From Candidatus Poribacteria bacterium (GTDB lineage: Bacteria > Poribacteria > WGA-4E > UBA9662), in NCBI GenBank assembly GCA_012963885.1, contig DTUY01000241.1, forward strand, positions 21,410 to 61,598: a stretch of 40,189 nucleotides of DNA, in the 5' to 3' direction. The first letter of the stretch is position 1. Each line of letters starts with the position of its first letter. Below, in pieces: positions 26,430 to 35,435 of the stretch. Both the position numbers and the translations under genes were made by a program. The notes beneath the pieces are model-generated. The model ran no database searches and was not told the DNA's origin. It was given only the letters and a program-made list of their open reading frames with translations.

Positions 26430-28760
26430 GTGGGAAAAAAAATAAAAGAAACTGATGTAAGTAAGTCTTCATCTTCAATTGAAATCATACAAATATGTCC
26501 CGGTTCTTACCTGTTAAAGGTTGCAGAAGCGGATATTGCTTGGGTGTTTAATCCCTGGCCTGATATTAGCAAATACCTTATCCGTAAACAGCTTGATTTT
26601 AATGGGGTTGTCTGTCCAGATTCACGAGTGCAAAATGGGGTTAGCTGCAACCTGATAGAGTTCCCGCTTCTCCATGCCATGTTTGTACAGGGAATGATTT
26701 TTCGCGGTGAAAAGCCAACCTTGGTTGGCACAGAAAAACAAATTCGTCTTGGTAAAGAGAGTTTTAAACGCGGTCTTTATGGTTTTTATGATGTTTCTGA
26801 GATGGAAAATTGCGATTTGTCTCAAACCGAGATGGAAAATTTGATGCGGGAAATTGAGAGTCTGGCAGTGGGTGGCATCAAAGAAATGGATGAGTTGATG
26901 GATTTCGTGCCTCTTATCCCTCTGGAAGAAACGCCATCGCCCAAAACAGCAACAAATTACAATGGTGTCCGAATTTGGAAAGAAGCTATTAACGTCTATG
27001 GGGTTGAGTATAAAGAAGAATCTGCTAAGATTGATTGCAATCTCGCTTCAGGGGAAAGTTATATTCCTCCGCTTGATATTGATACCAAGAATATACCATA
27101 TGCATCTTTCCAGATCATTGACACCGGTGAGGAAGATGGATTTTCACCAAAGAGTTGTTTGCATACTATCATCCAATGGCGTAACAAAATCATCTGTATA
27201 GATCTACCGATGAACTCCTCATACCTCTTGGATAAAGTAAGTCTATCAAAAAACGAGATAGACGCGGTCATATTTACCCACAACCATGATGATCATATAG
27301 GTGACATATCCATCCTGCTCCAGATGGATAAGAAAGTTACAGTCCTTTGTCCCAAGATTATCTGGAAGTCAATTCTATTGAAAGCATCAAATATGCTTGA
27401 TATGAGCATTGAGGATCTAAGCACCTATTTCGATTATCGCCCCATTCTATACGGCGAAGAATATGATTACGTAGGACTGCGCATTTTAGCTCATCCATCA
27501 CTTCATCCTGTGCCGTGCGCCATCTATCGTATTCGTGGAATCGTGGATCAAGAATGGAAGGTTTACGGTCACATGAGCGATATCCTAAACTTTAAAAGGT
27601 GCGGAAAACTGCTTGAAGACGGAAGTATCACGCAGGAACGTTATCAAGCATATCGCGATTTTGTCCTTGACTCGGCACAAGTAAAGAAAATTGATGTTGG
27701 TGCTAGGACTGGGACAGAAGACGTTGCCGTTCATGGGGCTTGGAGAGATTTTTTGGATGATACCTCGGAGCATATTGTACTTGCCCATATCAATCGAGAA
27801 CATTTAGAGGAAGAGGCTACAGTTCTCGTTGGGCAGGTTGCCTTTGCCGGATCAGCTAGGAACCTGAGTGGCAATAAGACGAGCAGCCTGCGCACAACTC
27901 ATGATATATCCCGTCAACGATCGATCAATTTTCTTCGTGATTATATGTATAATTTGCTTGAAGATAGTTTTTTTGCCGATTCAATTCGAGAAGAGCAGTT
28001 GCAGGCGTACATCGAAATTCTAGCTGATAACGAGATTCGGTCGATTCAACCCCAAACCCCATTTCTGAAAAGGGGTGAAAAATCTGACTTTGCCTGTATG
28101 TTAATCAGCGGCTCAGCTAGTGTCTGGATAGAGGAGAACGGTAGTTTAAGGCAAGTAACTGTAGCTGGGGCAGGTGATCTTATTGGTGACATCGGTGTAC
28201 TTGAGGTTAAACCTAGGAATGCTAACGTAAGGTCCGAAAATTATGTTCATGCGCTTCAAATCCCAGCCACCCTTTTTCGAGAGGTTGCTGTTCTGTTTGA
28301 GATTTATAACCCAAATGGTGGCGGAGTATTGCAGCGAATATGGCAGAACCGGCCGATTATCCAGGCTTCAGCTATCTTTGGTCAAAACGTTCCATTCCGT
28401 TTTCAAAATAAAGTTGCGCAGTATGCAACCAAAGTTTCTTTAGATCAAGGCCAGTGTTTCTTCCCAGATAATGATGGCACGAAATCAATCTATCTGGGGA
28501 AATCGCCGGAACACTTCTCACTCAGGTTCAACGATCACGAGGTCTCTGATATCATCGAACCAATCTTTGGTGAAAACAACTTACTCACTCACGGAGTTAT
28601 CGAATACCAAGTTGTGGCAAACCGAAAAACAACCGTTCTTAAAGTTGAACTGGGATCTAACCTAGACTGGATAATGGATGTGCCCTTATTCAAATTACGT
28701 TTGACAGAGTTAGCTAGTCGGCGTAAAATTGAGTTGGAACGCACCGTACGCCCCAGATGA
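26430..28760 (+). CDS. Metallo-beta-lactamase-fold protein fused to cyclic-nucleotide-binding domain(s)
   Basis: A 776-residue protein with an unusual layout. An N-terminal part (about 1-210) is of unclear fold. A metallo-beta-lactamase domain (about 225-480) has the metal site THNHDDHIGD, followed by HPSLHPVP, YGHMSD and LAHINREH as likely later ligands. A cNMP-binding beta-roll spans about 530-640 (FLKRGEKSDFACMLISGSASVW, AGAGDLIGDIGVLE). The C-terminal region (about 645-740) looks like a second, degenerate cNMP domain. It could be a hydrolase gated by a nucleotide, perhaps a phosphodiesterase; this is inference. GTG 26430 is the first start after an in-frame stop, with no clear ribosome-binding site. 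It is cytoplasmic, with no signal peptide, and convergent with argG. Confidence 0.78.
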   Translation: MGKKIKETDVSKSSSSIEIIQICPGSYLLKVAEADIAWVFNPWPDISKYLIRKQLDFNGVVCPDSRVQNGVSCNLIEFPLLHAMFVQGMIFRGEKPTLVGTEKQIRLGKESFKRGLYGFYDVSEMENCDLSQTEMENLMREIESLAVGGIKEMDELMDFVPLIPLEETPSPKTATNYNGVRIWKEAINVYGVEYKEESAKIDCNLASGESYIPPLDIDTKNIPYASFQIIDTGEEDGFSPKSCLHTIIQWRNKIICIDLPMNSSYLLDKVSLSKNEIDAVIFTHNHDDHIGDISILLQMDKKVTVLCPKIIWKSILLKASNMLDMSIEDLSTYFDYRPILYGEEYDYVGLRILAHPSLHPVPCAIYRIRGIVDQEWKVYGHMSDILNFKRCGKLLEDGSITQERYQAYRDFVLDSAQVKKIDVGARTGTEDVAVHGAWRDFLDDTSEHIVLAHINREHLEEEATVLVGQVAFAGSARNLSGNKTSSLRTTHDISRQRSINFLRDYMYNLLEDSFFADSIREEQLQAYIEILADNEIRSIQPQTPFLKRGEKSDFACMLISGSASVWIEENGSLRQVTVAGAGDLIGDIGVLEVKPRNANVRSENYVHALQIPATLFREVAVLFEIYNPNGGGVLQRIWQNRPIIQASAIFGQNVPFRFQNKVAQYATKVSLDQGQCFFPDNDGTKSIYLGKSPEHFSLRFNDHEVSDIIEPIFGENNLLTHGVIEYQVVANRKTTVLKVELGSNLDWIMDVPLFKLRLTELASRRKIELERTVRPR

Positions 28761-28770
28761 AAGTAGTTAA

Positions 28771-30024
28771 TCAATTTTCTTCAGCATTTACTATCGTTTG
28801 TCCCGCTACCGATAGTGCACGCGCACCGATGCCAAGCACGGCCAGAAACCCTTCAGAATCAACGTGGTTGAAATCCCCAATTGCTTCCATTGAAGCGGTT
28901 TTCTCCGAATAAAGTGAGTGAGGGCTTCCTGTTGCTGAATGAAATGAAACGTTGCCCTTATAAAGCGAGACGGTAATTTCCCCGGATGCCAGCTTTGTAA
29001 ACGGTTCGATTGATCCAAGTAGTGATTGCGTCACTGGGGCGAACCAATAACCTTCATAAACCTGTTCTGCGATTTGCTTTGATACCTGATCAAAGACACG
29101 CCTTGCACGCCGATCAAGTACCAATTGTAGCAGATATTCGTAACACTTGCCAATCAGTTCCATCCCAGGCGATTCGTAGACACCTCGGCTCTTTATGCCG
29201 ACAAAACGGTTCTCTACCACATGAGTTCCAATTCCTACTGCGTTGCGTCCCCCAATACGATTCGCCTGATCTATAGCAGCCAGTGGTGTTACTGGGCTTC
29301 CGTTGACCTCTATAGGAATCCCCTGGTCAAAAGAAACGGTAAAATATTCAACATCCTCAGGAGCATCCTGCGGATGAAATCCCATACCTGGGGTAATAAA
29401 ACTTGCTGGCGTTTCGAGCGATTCTAATCGACCTGCCTCATGTGTCAAGCCGAGTAGATTGGCATCAGTTGAATAAGGTTTTTCATGTGTGGCGGTTATT
29501 GGTAGACCATTCTGTTGACAAAAGTTGATCATTTCTCTGCGTCCGCCGAAGCGATCAAGGAATTTTTGATCGCGCCATGGTGCGTATACCTGAATGTTTG
29601 GGTTAAGCATATTGGTGGCTAGTTGAAAACGTACCTGATCGTTACCTCGTCCTGTTGATCCATGAGATAGGATGTTAATTTGGCGTTTCCGCAACTCAGG
29701 CAAAATTGCTTGAACCGTGATGTGTCGGGCTATTCCAGTCGTGTTCCAGTACCCACCTTCATATTTCGACTGTGTTTGGATTAGTTTGAGTCCTGCTTCG
29801 GCAAGCGCATCTTTAGCATCGACAATAACTGCTTCATCTGCGCCTGATGCAAGCATTCGGTGGCGAACATCGTTTATGTCCTTTTCATCTGGTTGGGCTA
29901 AATCGGCACTGAAACAAACAACTTTGACCCCATTATTGACCAACCACCGCGTCATCGTGCAACTGTCAAGCCCTCCTGAAACGGCAGCGCCAATTGTCTT
30001 CCCCTTCAGCTGATCAATGTTCAA
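28771..30024 (-). CDS. argG: Argininosuccinate synthase
   Basis: Joins citrulline and aspartate with ATP cleavage in arginine biosynthesis. It has 417 residues. The N-terminal PP-loop AAVSGGLDSCTMTRWL binds the pyrophosphate of ATP. YWNTTGIARH, HGSTGRGNDQVRF and KPYSTDANLLG carry citrulline/aspartate contacts, and NRIGGRNAVGIGTHVVENR and SRGVYESPG are family landmarks in the synthetase domain. The start is a TTG with AAAGGA about 9 bases before, and no better start follows before the PP-loop. No other arginine gene lies alongside. The 3' end is 10 bases from the convergent MBL/cNMP gene. Confidence 0.95.
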   Translation of the reverse strand: MNIDQLKGKTIGAAVSGGLDSCTMTRWLVNNGVKVVCFSADLAQPDEKDINDVRHRMLASGADEAVIVDAKDALAEAGLKLIQTQSKYEGGYWNTTGIARHITVQAILPELRKRQINILSHGSTGRGNDQVRFQLATNMLNPNIQVYAPWRDQKFLDRFGGRREMINFCQQNGLPITATHEKPYSTDANLLGLTHEAGRLESLETPASFITPGMGFHPQDAPEDVEYFTVSFDQGIPIEVNGSPVTPLAAIDQANRIGGRNAVGIGTHVVENRFVGIKSRGVYESPGMELIGKCYEYLLQLVLDRRARRVFDQVSKQIAEQVYEGYWFAPVTQSLLGSIEPFTKLASGEITVSLYKGNVSFHSATGSPHSLYSEKTASMEAIGDFNHVDSEGFLAVLGIGARALSVAGQTIVNAEEN

Positions 30025-30277
30025 AATGATTATTCCTTTCCGGCAGATAAAGATCTGGATCTTTAGGTGATTCTAAACTTAGGCGTGGTTTCTGGTAGAT
30101 AGAAAATAACTGTTCTCAGAGTAGAATGCGACGATGGGCGATTTTATCGCTAATATTTGGACTTGTCAAGAGGAAACAAGGACAAGATTCTTTAATACTT
30201 GCAGGCACAGTTAGCGTGTGTTAAAATAAAAAAATGTATACTTTGAATTGATTATGAGCTGTTTTCCTCAAGGAATA
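30025..30277. other. Intergenic region upstream of the HNH gene
   Basis: About 250 bases between the divergent argG and HNH genes. TATACT at 30237-30242 is a fair -10 box for the + strand, but no good -35 was found at normal spacing. AAGGA at 30270-30274 sits 7 bases before the GTG of the first copy of the duplicated HNH 5' end. No gene, tRNA or terminator hairpin was seen. Confidence 0.4.
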
Positions 30278-30439
30278 ATTAGTGGAAGGGAGTGTGCTGG
30301 TACTAAACGCCAGTTATGAACCGATTAACATCTGCAACTTGAAGTGAGCAATGAGGATATTAGTGGAAGGGAGTGTGCTGGTACTAAACGCCAGTTATGA
30401 ACCGATTAACATCTGCAACTTGAAGCGAGCGATGAAGAT
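30278..30439 (+). repeat. 81-bp tandem duplication of the HNH gene 5' end
   Basis: Copy 1 (30278-30358) and copy 2 (30359-30439) are head-to-tail and nearly identical, differing at only a few bases near their 3' ends. The 81-base period is 27 codons, so the frame is kept. Copy 1 reads from GTG 30282 through VLVLNASYEPINICNLK and then hits TGA at 30345-30347, where copy 2 has CGA. The first copy could therefore act only as a short leader peptide ahead of the intact gene. Confidence 0.92.
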
Positions 30440-30872
30440 GATAGTCAAAGGTGTTGCTCGTGCTGAAGAAACGTCGGATCGGCAGATTCGATCGGTTGCT
30501 ACGGTGATTCAAGTTCCTCTTGTCATTCGGCTCGTTCGATATGTAAGGATCCCTCACATTATGGTGAAATTCTCACGACGAAATGTTTTCATGCGTGATC
30601 AGTATGCCTGCCAATATACAGGTGAGGTTTATCCAAAGCATTTGCTGACTATCGACCATGTTATCCCGCGATCTCGAGGTGGCATGACAACGTGGGGTAA
30701 TGTAGTAACTGCGTGCAGCAAATGCAATACCAAAAAGGGTAACAGGACACCTGGCGAAGCGAATATGATGCTCATCCGTAAACCGAAGTCTCCAACAATC
30801 ATTACCTACATGCACATGAGCTACCAATTTCGTCATGATCCGTCTTGGAAAAAATACCTCTACCTTAACTAA
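30363..30872 (+). CDS. HNH endonuclease-family protein
   Basis: About 169 residues. After the conserved N-terminus VLVLNASYEPINIC comes the HNH domain (about 80-140): RDQYACQYTG, LTIDHVIPRSRGG with the catalytic Asp-His, WGNVVTACSKCNTKKGNRTP. The second Cys of the first zinc pair reads Thr (CQYTG), while the second pair, CSKC, is intact. Members of this family are common single genes in many bacteria, and their target is not known. Start GTG 30363 is preferred because GAGG at 30353-30356 lies 6 bases before it and the same GTG is ribosome-ready in the upstream duplicate; ATG 30351 is possible. Its 3' end overlaps the next gene by 38 bases. Confidence 0.87.
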   Translation: MEGSVLVLNASYEPINICNLKRAMKMIVKGVARAEETSDRQIRSVATVIQVPLVIRLVRYVRIPHIMVKFSRRNVFMRDQYACQYTGEVYPKHLLTIDHVIPRSRGGMTTWGNVVTACSKCNTKKGNRTPGEANMMLIRKPKSPTIITYMHMSYQFRHDPSWKKYLYLN

Positions 30873-31542
30873 GTCAGTTCCAGCCTTTATCTTCGTAGTT
30901 CTCGGAATTAACATTTCATCTTTCTTTCCACTTTCGTGTAGCTATACACCTCCAAAAAACTATTACATTGAATTTGCTCTGATGGAAGAATGGGGTGAAC
31001 ATAACCGGCAACAAAGTAATCGGAAAATAGGTGATGTCGTTGTTCATCCAGAGAAATCGGAGCCGCGCGCTATTGCTTTTGAGGTAGGTCATCCCCCCCA
31101 GGGGTTTATCGGATTCATACCTGTTGCAGAAGAATCTCAGATTATTTCCGAAGCGCCTCCTCCGGTAAAAAAACCAAAAGTTGCCATCGCGATTCAAGAT
31201 AAAGCACTGGAGACGGTTTTTCGCCAGGAACAGATCAATATGGTTCACTACCGGGCAAAAAACGGTCGGCTTAAAGAGAAAGCAAACGTGGTTCAGATTA
31301 ATTTCGTGCCAGCATCTTTCTCAGATCGCGCAATTTATGCAGAATTTTTAATGATTACTGCTATAGTCCACGGAGTGCAACTTGAACAAGATACAGTTGA
31401 CGTTGTCAAGTGTGTGGCCGAAGACGATGATGGATCACCGATCATGAGTTTGGAAGGTAATATTTCGACCTATCTCAAGTATCGGGAAGCGGAGATAGGG
31501 AAGAAAGAATGGGAAAACCAATTGCAGATTGTTAAGTATTGA
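30835..31542 (+). CDS. Hypothetical exported protein upstream of rnpA
   Basis: A 235-residue protein with a basic N-terminus, a hydrophobic segment at about 15-34 and a Cys at residue 35 (FFPLSCSY). This could be a signal peptide with an imperfect lipobox, so it may be an envelope lipoprotein. A Pro/Lys stretch (SEAPPPVKKPKVAIA) follows, then a mixed alpha/beta part without known motif. No family is recognised. The start overlaps the end of the HNH gene by 38 bases and no ribosome-binding site is obvious, so the N-terminus is uncertain. The rnpA ATG follows one base after its stop. In most bacteria rpmH occupies this place. Confidence 0.6.
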   Translation: MIRLGKNTSTLTKSVPAFIFVVLGINISSFFPLSCSYTPPKNYYIEFALMEEWGEHNRQQSNRKIGDVVVHPEKSEPRAIAFEVGHPPQGFIGFIPVAEESQIISEAPPPVKKPKVAIAIQDKALETVFRQEQINMVHYRAKNGRLKEKANVVQINFVPASFSDRAIYAEFLMITAIVHGVQLEQDTVDVVKCVAEDDDGSPIMSLEGNISTYLKYREAEIGKKEWENQLQIVKY

Positions 31543-31543
31543 A

Positions 31544-31885
31544 ATGAGGCATCATCCAGAAAAACTCAGGTACAATTGGGAATTTCAAAACGGTTACCAA
31601 AATGGCAGAAAATGTTGGAACCGTTTTTTTGTGATCTATGTTTTACCAAACAGATTCAATTCAGTTAGGCTTGGTATCACTGTAAGTAAAAGGACTGGTG
31701 GGAGCGTTCAGCGAAATCGAATTAAACGTTTGGTTCGTGAATCATTCCGGTTTATCAAGTGCAAACTGAAGAGAGGTTATGATATTATTGTTATTGGGCG
31801 GAAACCGGCGATTCAACTTAAGTGTCAACAAGCACAGTCAGAACTCACATATCTTTTCCGCAGAGCAAGACTTTTTATAAAATGA
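31544..31885 (+). CDS. rnpA: Ribonuclease P protein component
   Basis: Protein subunit of RNase P, which helps the catalytic RNA trim the 5' leader of pre-tRNA. It has 113 residues from ATG 31544. The RNA-binding signature is [27 protein letters not shown], with the RNR core, followed by [15 protein letters not shown] start at 31529 would overlap the previous gene and adds nothing family-like. The stop overlaps the yidD ATG by 4 bases, the usual rnpA-yidD arrangement. Confidence 0.94.
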   Translation: MRHHPEKLRYNWEFQNGYQNGRKCWNRFFVIYVLPNRFNSVRLGITVSKRTGGSVQRNRIKRLVRESFRFIKCKLKRGYDIIVIGRKPAIQLKCQQAQSELTYLFRRARLFIK

Positions 31886-32100
31886 GATCCGTAAAGTTTA
31901 TACCAATTATACCCATTAAACTCTATCAAATCCTGATTTCGCCTCTTTTCCCCCCAGTTTGTCGGTTTTGTCCAACATGCTCGCAATATGCAATTCAGGC
32001 TTTTGCTAAGTACGGCATTTTTAAAGGAGGATGGATCTCACTGAAAAGGCTATGTAGATGTCATCCATACCATCGGGGCGGCTACGACCCTTTGGTATGA
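31882..32100 (+). CDS. yidD: Membrane protein insertion efficiency factor YidD
   Basis: A 72-residue protein that aids YidC-dependent membrane insertion. The family pattern is complete: [20 protein letters not shown] with its Cys residues, [12 protein letters not shown], and the C-terminal [13 protein letters not shown]. An amphipathic N-terminal helix would sit on the inner membrane surface. The ATG at 31882 overlaps the rnpA stop and is the family's normal start; the frame is open further upstream but that part is rnpA in another frame. yidC follows after 66 bases. Confidence 0.94.
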   Translation: MRSVKFIPIIPIKLYQILISPLFPPVCRFCPTCSQYAIQAFAKYGIFKGGWISLKRLCRCHPYHRGGYDPLV

Positions 32101-32166
32101 TCCTCCGTAGTATCCCTTTTCCCTCATACATCGAATCCACGATATTTTAAGGACCTAATAAATTAA

Positions 32167-34005
32167 ATGGAAAAGAACCATATTTTATTTTTTGTCATAT
32201 CAGCCTTCATCATGATTGTGTATTATTTTTTTATTGCCCCTATTATTCTTCCCAATCAGCAAGAGAAAAGAAAACAAGCGGAAAGAAAAACTGTAGTTGA
32301 TAAGTCGTCATCAACACCTAAAATGACAAATGAGGAATTCAAGTCACCTGATGATATAGTAACGGAAGGTGAAAAAGTGTCATCAACCCATACAGAAAAG
32401 AGTCTAGGACTAGCAGCTAGCAAGAGTGCCACAATTGGAGTAGAGACAGAAAAGTATAAAATCCGTTTGGCGACAACCTTAGCAGTTCCATTAGAATGGT
32501 CACTCAAGGATTATCCCGATCGATCAAAAGACCAGCAAGAACCGTTGAACTTGATACCCCGAACAACCGTTACATGCCTTTCAATCCAGCCTCTCGATAA
32601 CAATATGAAGTTAGACTGGATTGAGTCAAATTGGGCTGTCAAGGGCGATTTCTCTGACATAAAGCTAACCCCCAGAAATTCAAAGCAAAGCTTAACTTTC
32701 TACAGGGACGTTGGTGACGTCTTAAGAGTTTTTAAGAAATTCACTTTTTATTACGATAGATATTTTGTCGATCTAGATCTAAGTTTTGAAAACCTTTCAG
32801 ATAATGTGCTGACAACTCCACTAGATGAAAGTGGTTATGAGCTCAAGTGGGGGCCCGGCATCAGCGCAGATTTATTGCCGCATGAGGTGAAATCTGGTGC
32901 GATTAGTCGATACGGGAAAAAAGGTGTTTTCGCCTATACTGGTGAAGGCAATTTGAAAGAAAAACTTGAAGAGTCCGAGGAATCAGCAAGCATTAAATGG
33001 GTGGGTATTACGAACAAGTACTTTGCCGTACTAATGCTACCTGACCCAAAGCTTGAAGCGGAGTACAAGCGTGAAGTCAGTGGAGAGGAAACTTCAAAAG
33101 GTGTTGTTGCGCCGAACGCATCTGCAGTTTTAAAGATAAAACCGAAAGGTAAACAAACAAACCTCTTTCGTATCTACGTTGGCCCCAAAATAGAAAAAAT
33201 TTTGAAGCAGGTTGAGTACCGCAGCACAGGTTTGGACAAGCCGTATCCTTCTCCATTACTTCATAAAATTGTTGATTTTGGGTGGCTCTTTTTTCTTGTG
33301 TGGCCAATGCTGTGGGTTCTGAACGGTTGCTACAAAATTTTCGGTAACTATGGTATCGCCATTATCCTGTTGACTGTCATTATGAAGATAATTTTATTTC
33401 CGCTTACACGAAAAAGTTATCAATCCATGAAAGATATGCAAAGATTACAGCCGGAAATTGCTGAACTCCGCGAAAAATATCGGGATGATCCGCAAAAGCT
33501 TAATCAGGCAACAATGTTACTTTATAAGAGACACAAAGTAAATCCTTTCGGAGGCTGTCTCCCTATGCTTCCACAAATGCCAATGTTTTTTGCTATCTTC
33601 TCACTACTTGGTAGTGCAGTTGAGTTACGTGGCCAACCGTTTTTTCTGTGGATAGATGACCTGACTGCTCCTGATGAATTTCTTCTTCTTCCTTTTACCC
33701 TCCCCTTTCTTGGGAATTCGCTTCGTATTCTTCCTATCATTAATGCCGTAGCTACTTGGTTTTCGTCGAAGATGACCGGAACAGCACCTGCTGCCGATAA
33801 TACACAAGCCAAGATGATGCAGTATTTGCCTTTTATATTTGTATTCATGTTTTATAATTGGGCATCCGGGTTTGTGCTTTACTGGTTGGCTCAGAGTGTC
33901 TTTACAATTGGACAGAACTTGGTAACCAAGAAGATGGTAAAAGACGAGATTCAAGAGAATGAGCCGGAAGTTCCAAAACAGAAGCGATCAAAATTAAACA
34001 AGTGA
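32167..34005 (+). CDS. yidC: Membrane protein insertase YidC
   Basis: A 612-residue inner-membrane insertase. It has an N-terminal transmembrane segment (about 5-28), a charged linker, a large periplasmic beta-supersandwich domain (about 80-345) as in Gram-negative YidC, and the conserved 60-kD IMP core (about 360-585). The core includes NYGIAIILLTVIMKIILFPLTRKSYQSMKDMQ, where the Arg is the hydrophilic-groove residue, then GGCLPMLPQMPMFFAIF and a final FVLYWLAQSVFTIGQN helix. The tail is Lys-rich, as expected for ribosome contact. AAGGACC is at about 32148. The presence of the periplasmic domain supports a two-membrane cell. The stop overlaps the mnmE start by 4 bases. Confidence 0.95.
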   Translation: MEKNHILFFVISAFIMIVYYFFIAPIILPNQQEKRKQAERKTVVDKSSSTPKMTNEEFKSPDDIVTEGEKVSSTHTEKSLGLAASKSATIGVETEKYKIRLATTLAVPLEWSLKDYPDRSKDQQEPLNLIPRTTVTCLSIQPLDNNMKLDWIESNWAVKGDFSDIKLTPRNSKQSLTFYRDVGDVLRVFKKFTFYYDRYFVDLDLSFENLSDNVLTTPLDESGYELKWGPGISADLLPHEVKSGAISRYGKKGVFAYTGEGNLKEKLEESEESASIKWVGITNKYFAVLMLPDPKLEAEYKREVSGEETSKGVVAPNASAVLKIKPKGKQTNLFRIYVGPKIEKILKQVEYRSTGLDKPYPSPLLHKIVDFGWLFFLVWPMLWVLNGCYKIFGNYGIAIILLTVIMKIILFPLTRKSYQSMKDMQRLQPEIAELREKYRDDPQKLNQATMLLYKRHKVNPFGGCLPMLPQMPMFFAIFSLLGSAVELRGQPFFLWIDDLTAPDEFLLLPFTLPFLGNSLRILPIINAVATWFSSKMTGTAPAADNTQAKMMQYLPFIFVFMFYNWASGFVLYWLAQSVFTIGQNLVTKKMVKDEIQENEPEVPKQKRSKLNK

Positions 34006-35393
34006 TTCCCTCAGATACGATATCAGCCATCGCAACACCGAACGGTGAGAGTGGAATCGGTATTGTCCGTCTCAGTGGACCACTGGCGATTCCGATTTCA
34101 GCCGAGCTCTTTCGTTCGTCCCGTCAGATCTCCGATCTCAAGTCTTACACTATTAACCATGGTCAAGTCATTGACCCAGAATCGAATGAGGTCATTGATG
34201 AAGTCCTACTCAGTATTTTTCGGGCGCCAAAATCTTATACCACTGAAGATATGGTCGAATTTAATTGTCACGGTGGTAGCGTAATACTTAAGCGTGTTCT
34301 TGAGTTGACACTGGAACATGGGGCGCGAATTGCTGAACCGGGGGAATTTACCAAGCGCGCTTTTCTGAATGGTCGGATAGATCTCGCACAAGCGGAAGCT
34401 GTCATAGATTTGATTCAAGCCAAAAGTGATATTGCCCGTCAGATGGCGGTGGATCAACTGAGTGGGAAATTGTCTCAGACTATCAAAAGTATCAATGATC
34501 AGGTTATAGGGTTACTGGCAGAGACAGAGGCCATGATTGATTTTCCTGACGAAGATCTTGATTTTATGGATTTCAGCGCAATTCTGAAATCAGCGAAAGA
34601 GATCCAATTGGCATTGAATCAGTTGATCACCACAGCCAATGATGGTCGGATCATGCGTGAAGGAATCAGTTGCGCTATTTTAGGTAAACCTAATGTTGGC
34701 AAATCAAGTTTGCTGAACGCTTTATTAGAGATAGATCGTGCTATTGTAACTGATATTCCTGGTACGACACGTGACACAATCGAAGAATCAGTCAGTATTA
34801 GTGGGATTCCGTTGAATCTGATCGATACGGCTGGTATTCGTGAAACAGATAACCTGATTGAGCAACACGGTGTTGAACGGAGCAAGTCTGTCTTGGCTAA
34901 AGCGGATCTCCTCTTGATCATGATTTCTGCTGCCGAGCCAATGGATGATTCGGATATTGATTTGCTCCATCGTGCGGTCGACCGCAAAGCGGTGATTATT
35001 CTCAACAAGATAGATTTACCTATGCAGACGCTTCCTGTTCAAGTAAAAGAGCAGGTTCAGAACAAACAGGTCATCGAAACATCTATCTTATGTGGCAAGG
35101 GCATCGAGAACCTCAAGTCGGCAATTCTGACAGAGGTATTGGTTAGTCATGAAGTGGAAGATCTAAGAACATCGGCATCGACAATCATCACAAATGTCCG
35201 ACATTACGATGCTTTACGACGGGCAAAATCTGATCTTGATTGTGCCATCGAAAGCTTGGGTCAACAGCAATCACCCGAATTCGTTGCTCTTGACTTGCGT
35301 GGATGCTTGGATCAGCTTGGCGAAATTGTCGGTAAGACGACAAATGAAGACATTTTAGGGCGTATCTTCTCGCAATTTTGCGTTGGGAAATAA
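34002..35393 (+). CDS. mnmE: tRNA modification GTPase MnmE
   Basis: Works with MnmG to make the 5-carboxymethylaminomethyl group on wobble uridine 34 of certain tRNAs. It has 463 residues. The N-terminal folate-binding domain is DTISAIATPNGESGIGIVRLSG and onward. A helical domain holds the inserted G domain (about 220-385), with GKPNVGKSSLLNAL (G1), DIPGTTRDTI (G2), DTAGIRE (G3) and NKID (G4). The C-terminal CVGK holds the catalytic Cys. It starts with GTG overlapping the yidC stop (GTGA), so translation is coupled. The jag/khpB gene often found between yidC and mnmE is absent. Confidence 0.96.
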   Translation: MIPSDTISAIATPNGESGIGIVRLSGPLAIPISAELFRSSRQISDLKSYTINHGQVIDPESNEVIDEVLLSIFRAPKSYTTEDMVEFNCHGGSVILKRVLELTLEHGARIAEPGEFTKRAFLNGRIDLAQAEAVIDLIQAKSDIARQMAVDQLSGKLSQTIKSINDQVIGLLAETEAMIDFPDEDLDFMDFSAILKSAKEIQLALNQLITTANDGRIMREGISCAILGKPNVGKSSLLNALLEIDRAIVTDIPGTTRDTIEESVSISGIPLNLIDTAGIRETDNLIEQHGVERSKSVLAKADLLLIMISAAEPMDDSDIDLLHRAVDRKAVIILNKIDLPMQTLPVQVKEQVQNKQVIETSILCGKGIENLKSAILTEVLVSHEVEDLRTSASTIITNVRHYDALRRAKSDLDCAIESLGQQQSPEFVALDLRGCLDQLGEIVGKTTNEDILGRIFSQFCVGK

Positions 35394-35435
35394 CTTGATT
35401 CCGACCGTTTATTAAAATGGGAGCATTATAATAAT

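Noticed and set aside
28771..30024. Arginine biosynthesis operon around argG
   Set aside because: argG stands alone on its strand; neither neighbour is an arginine gene.
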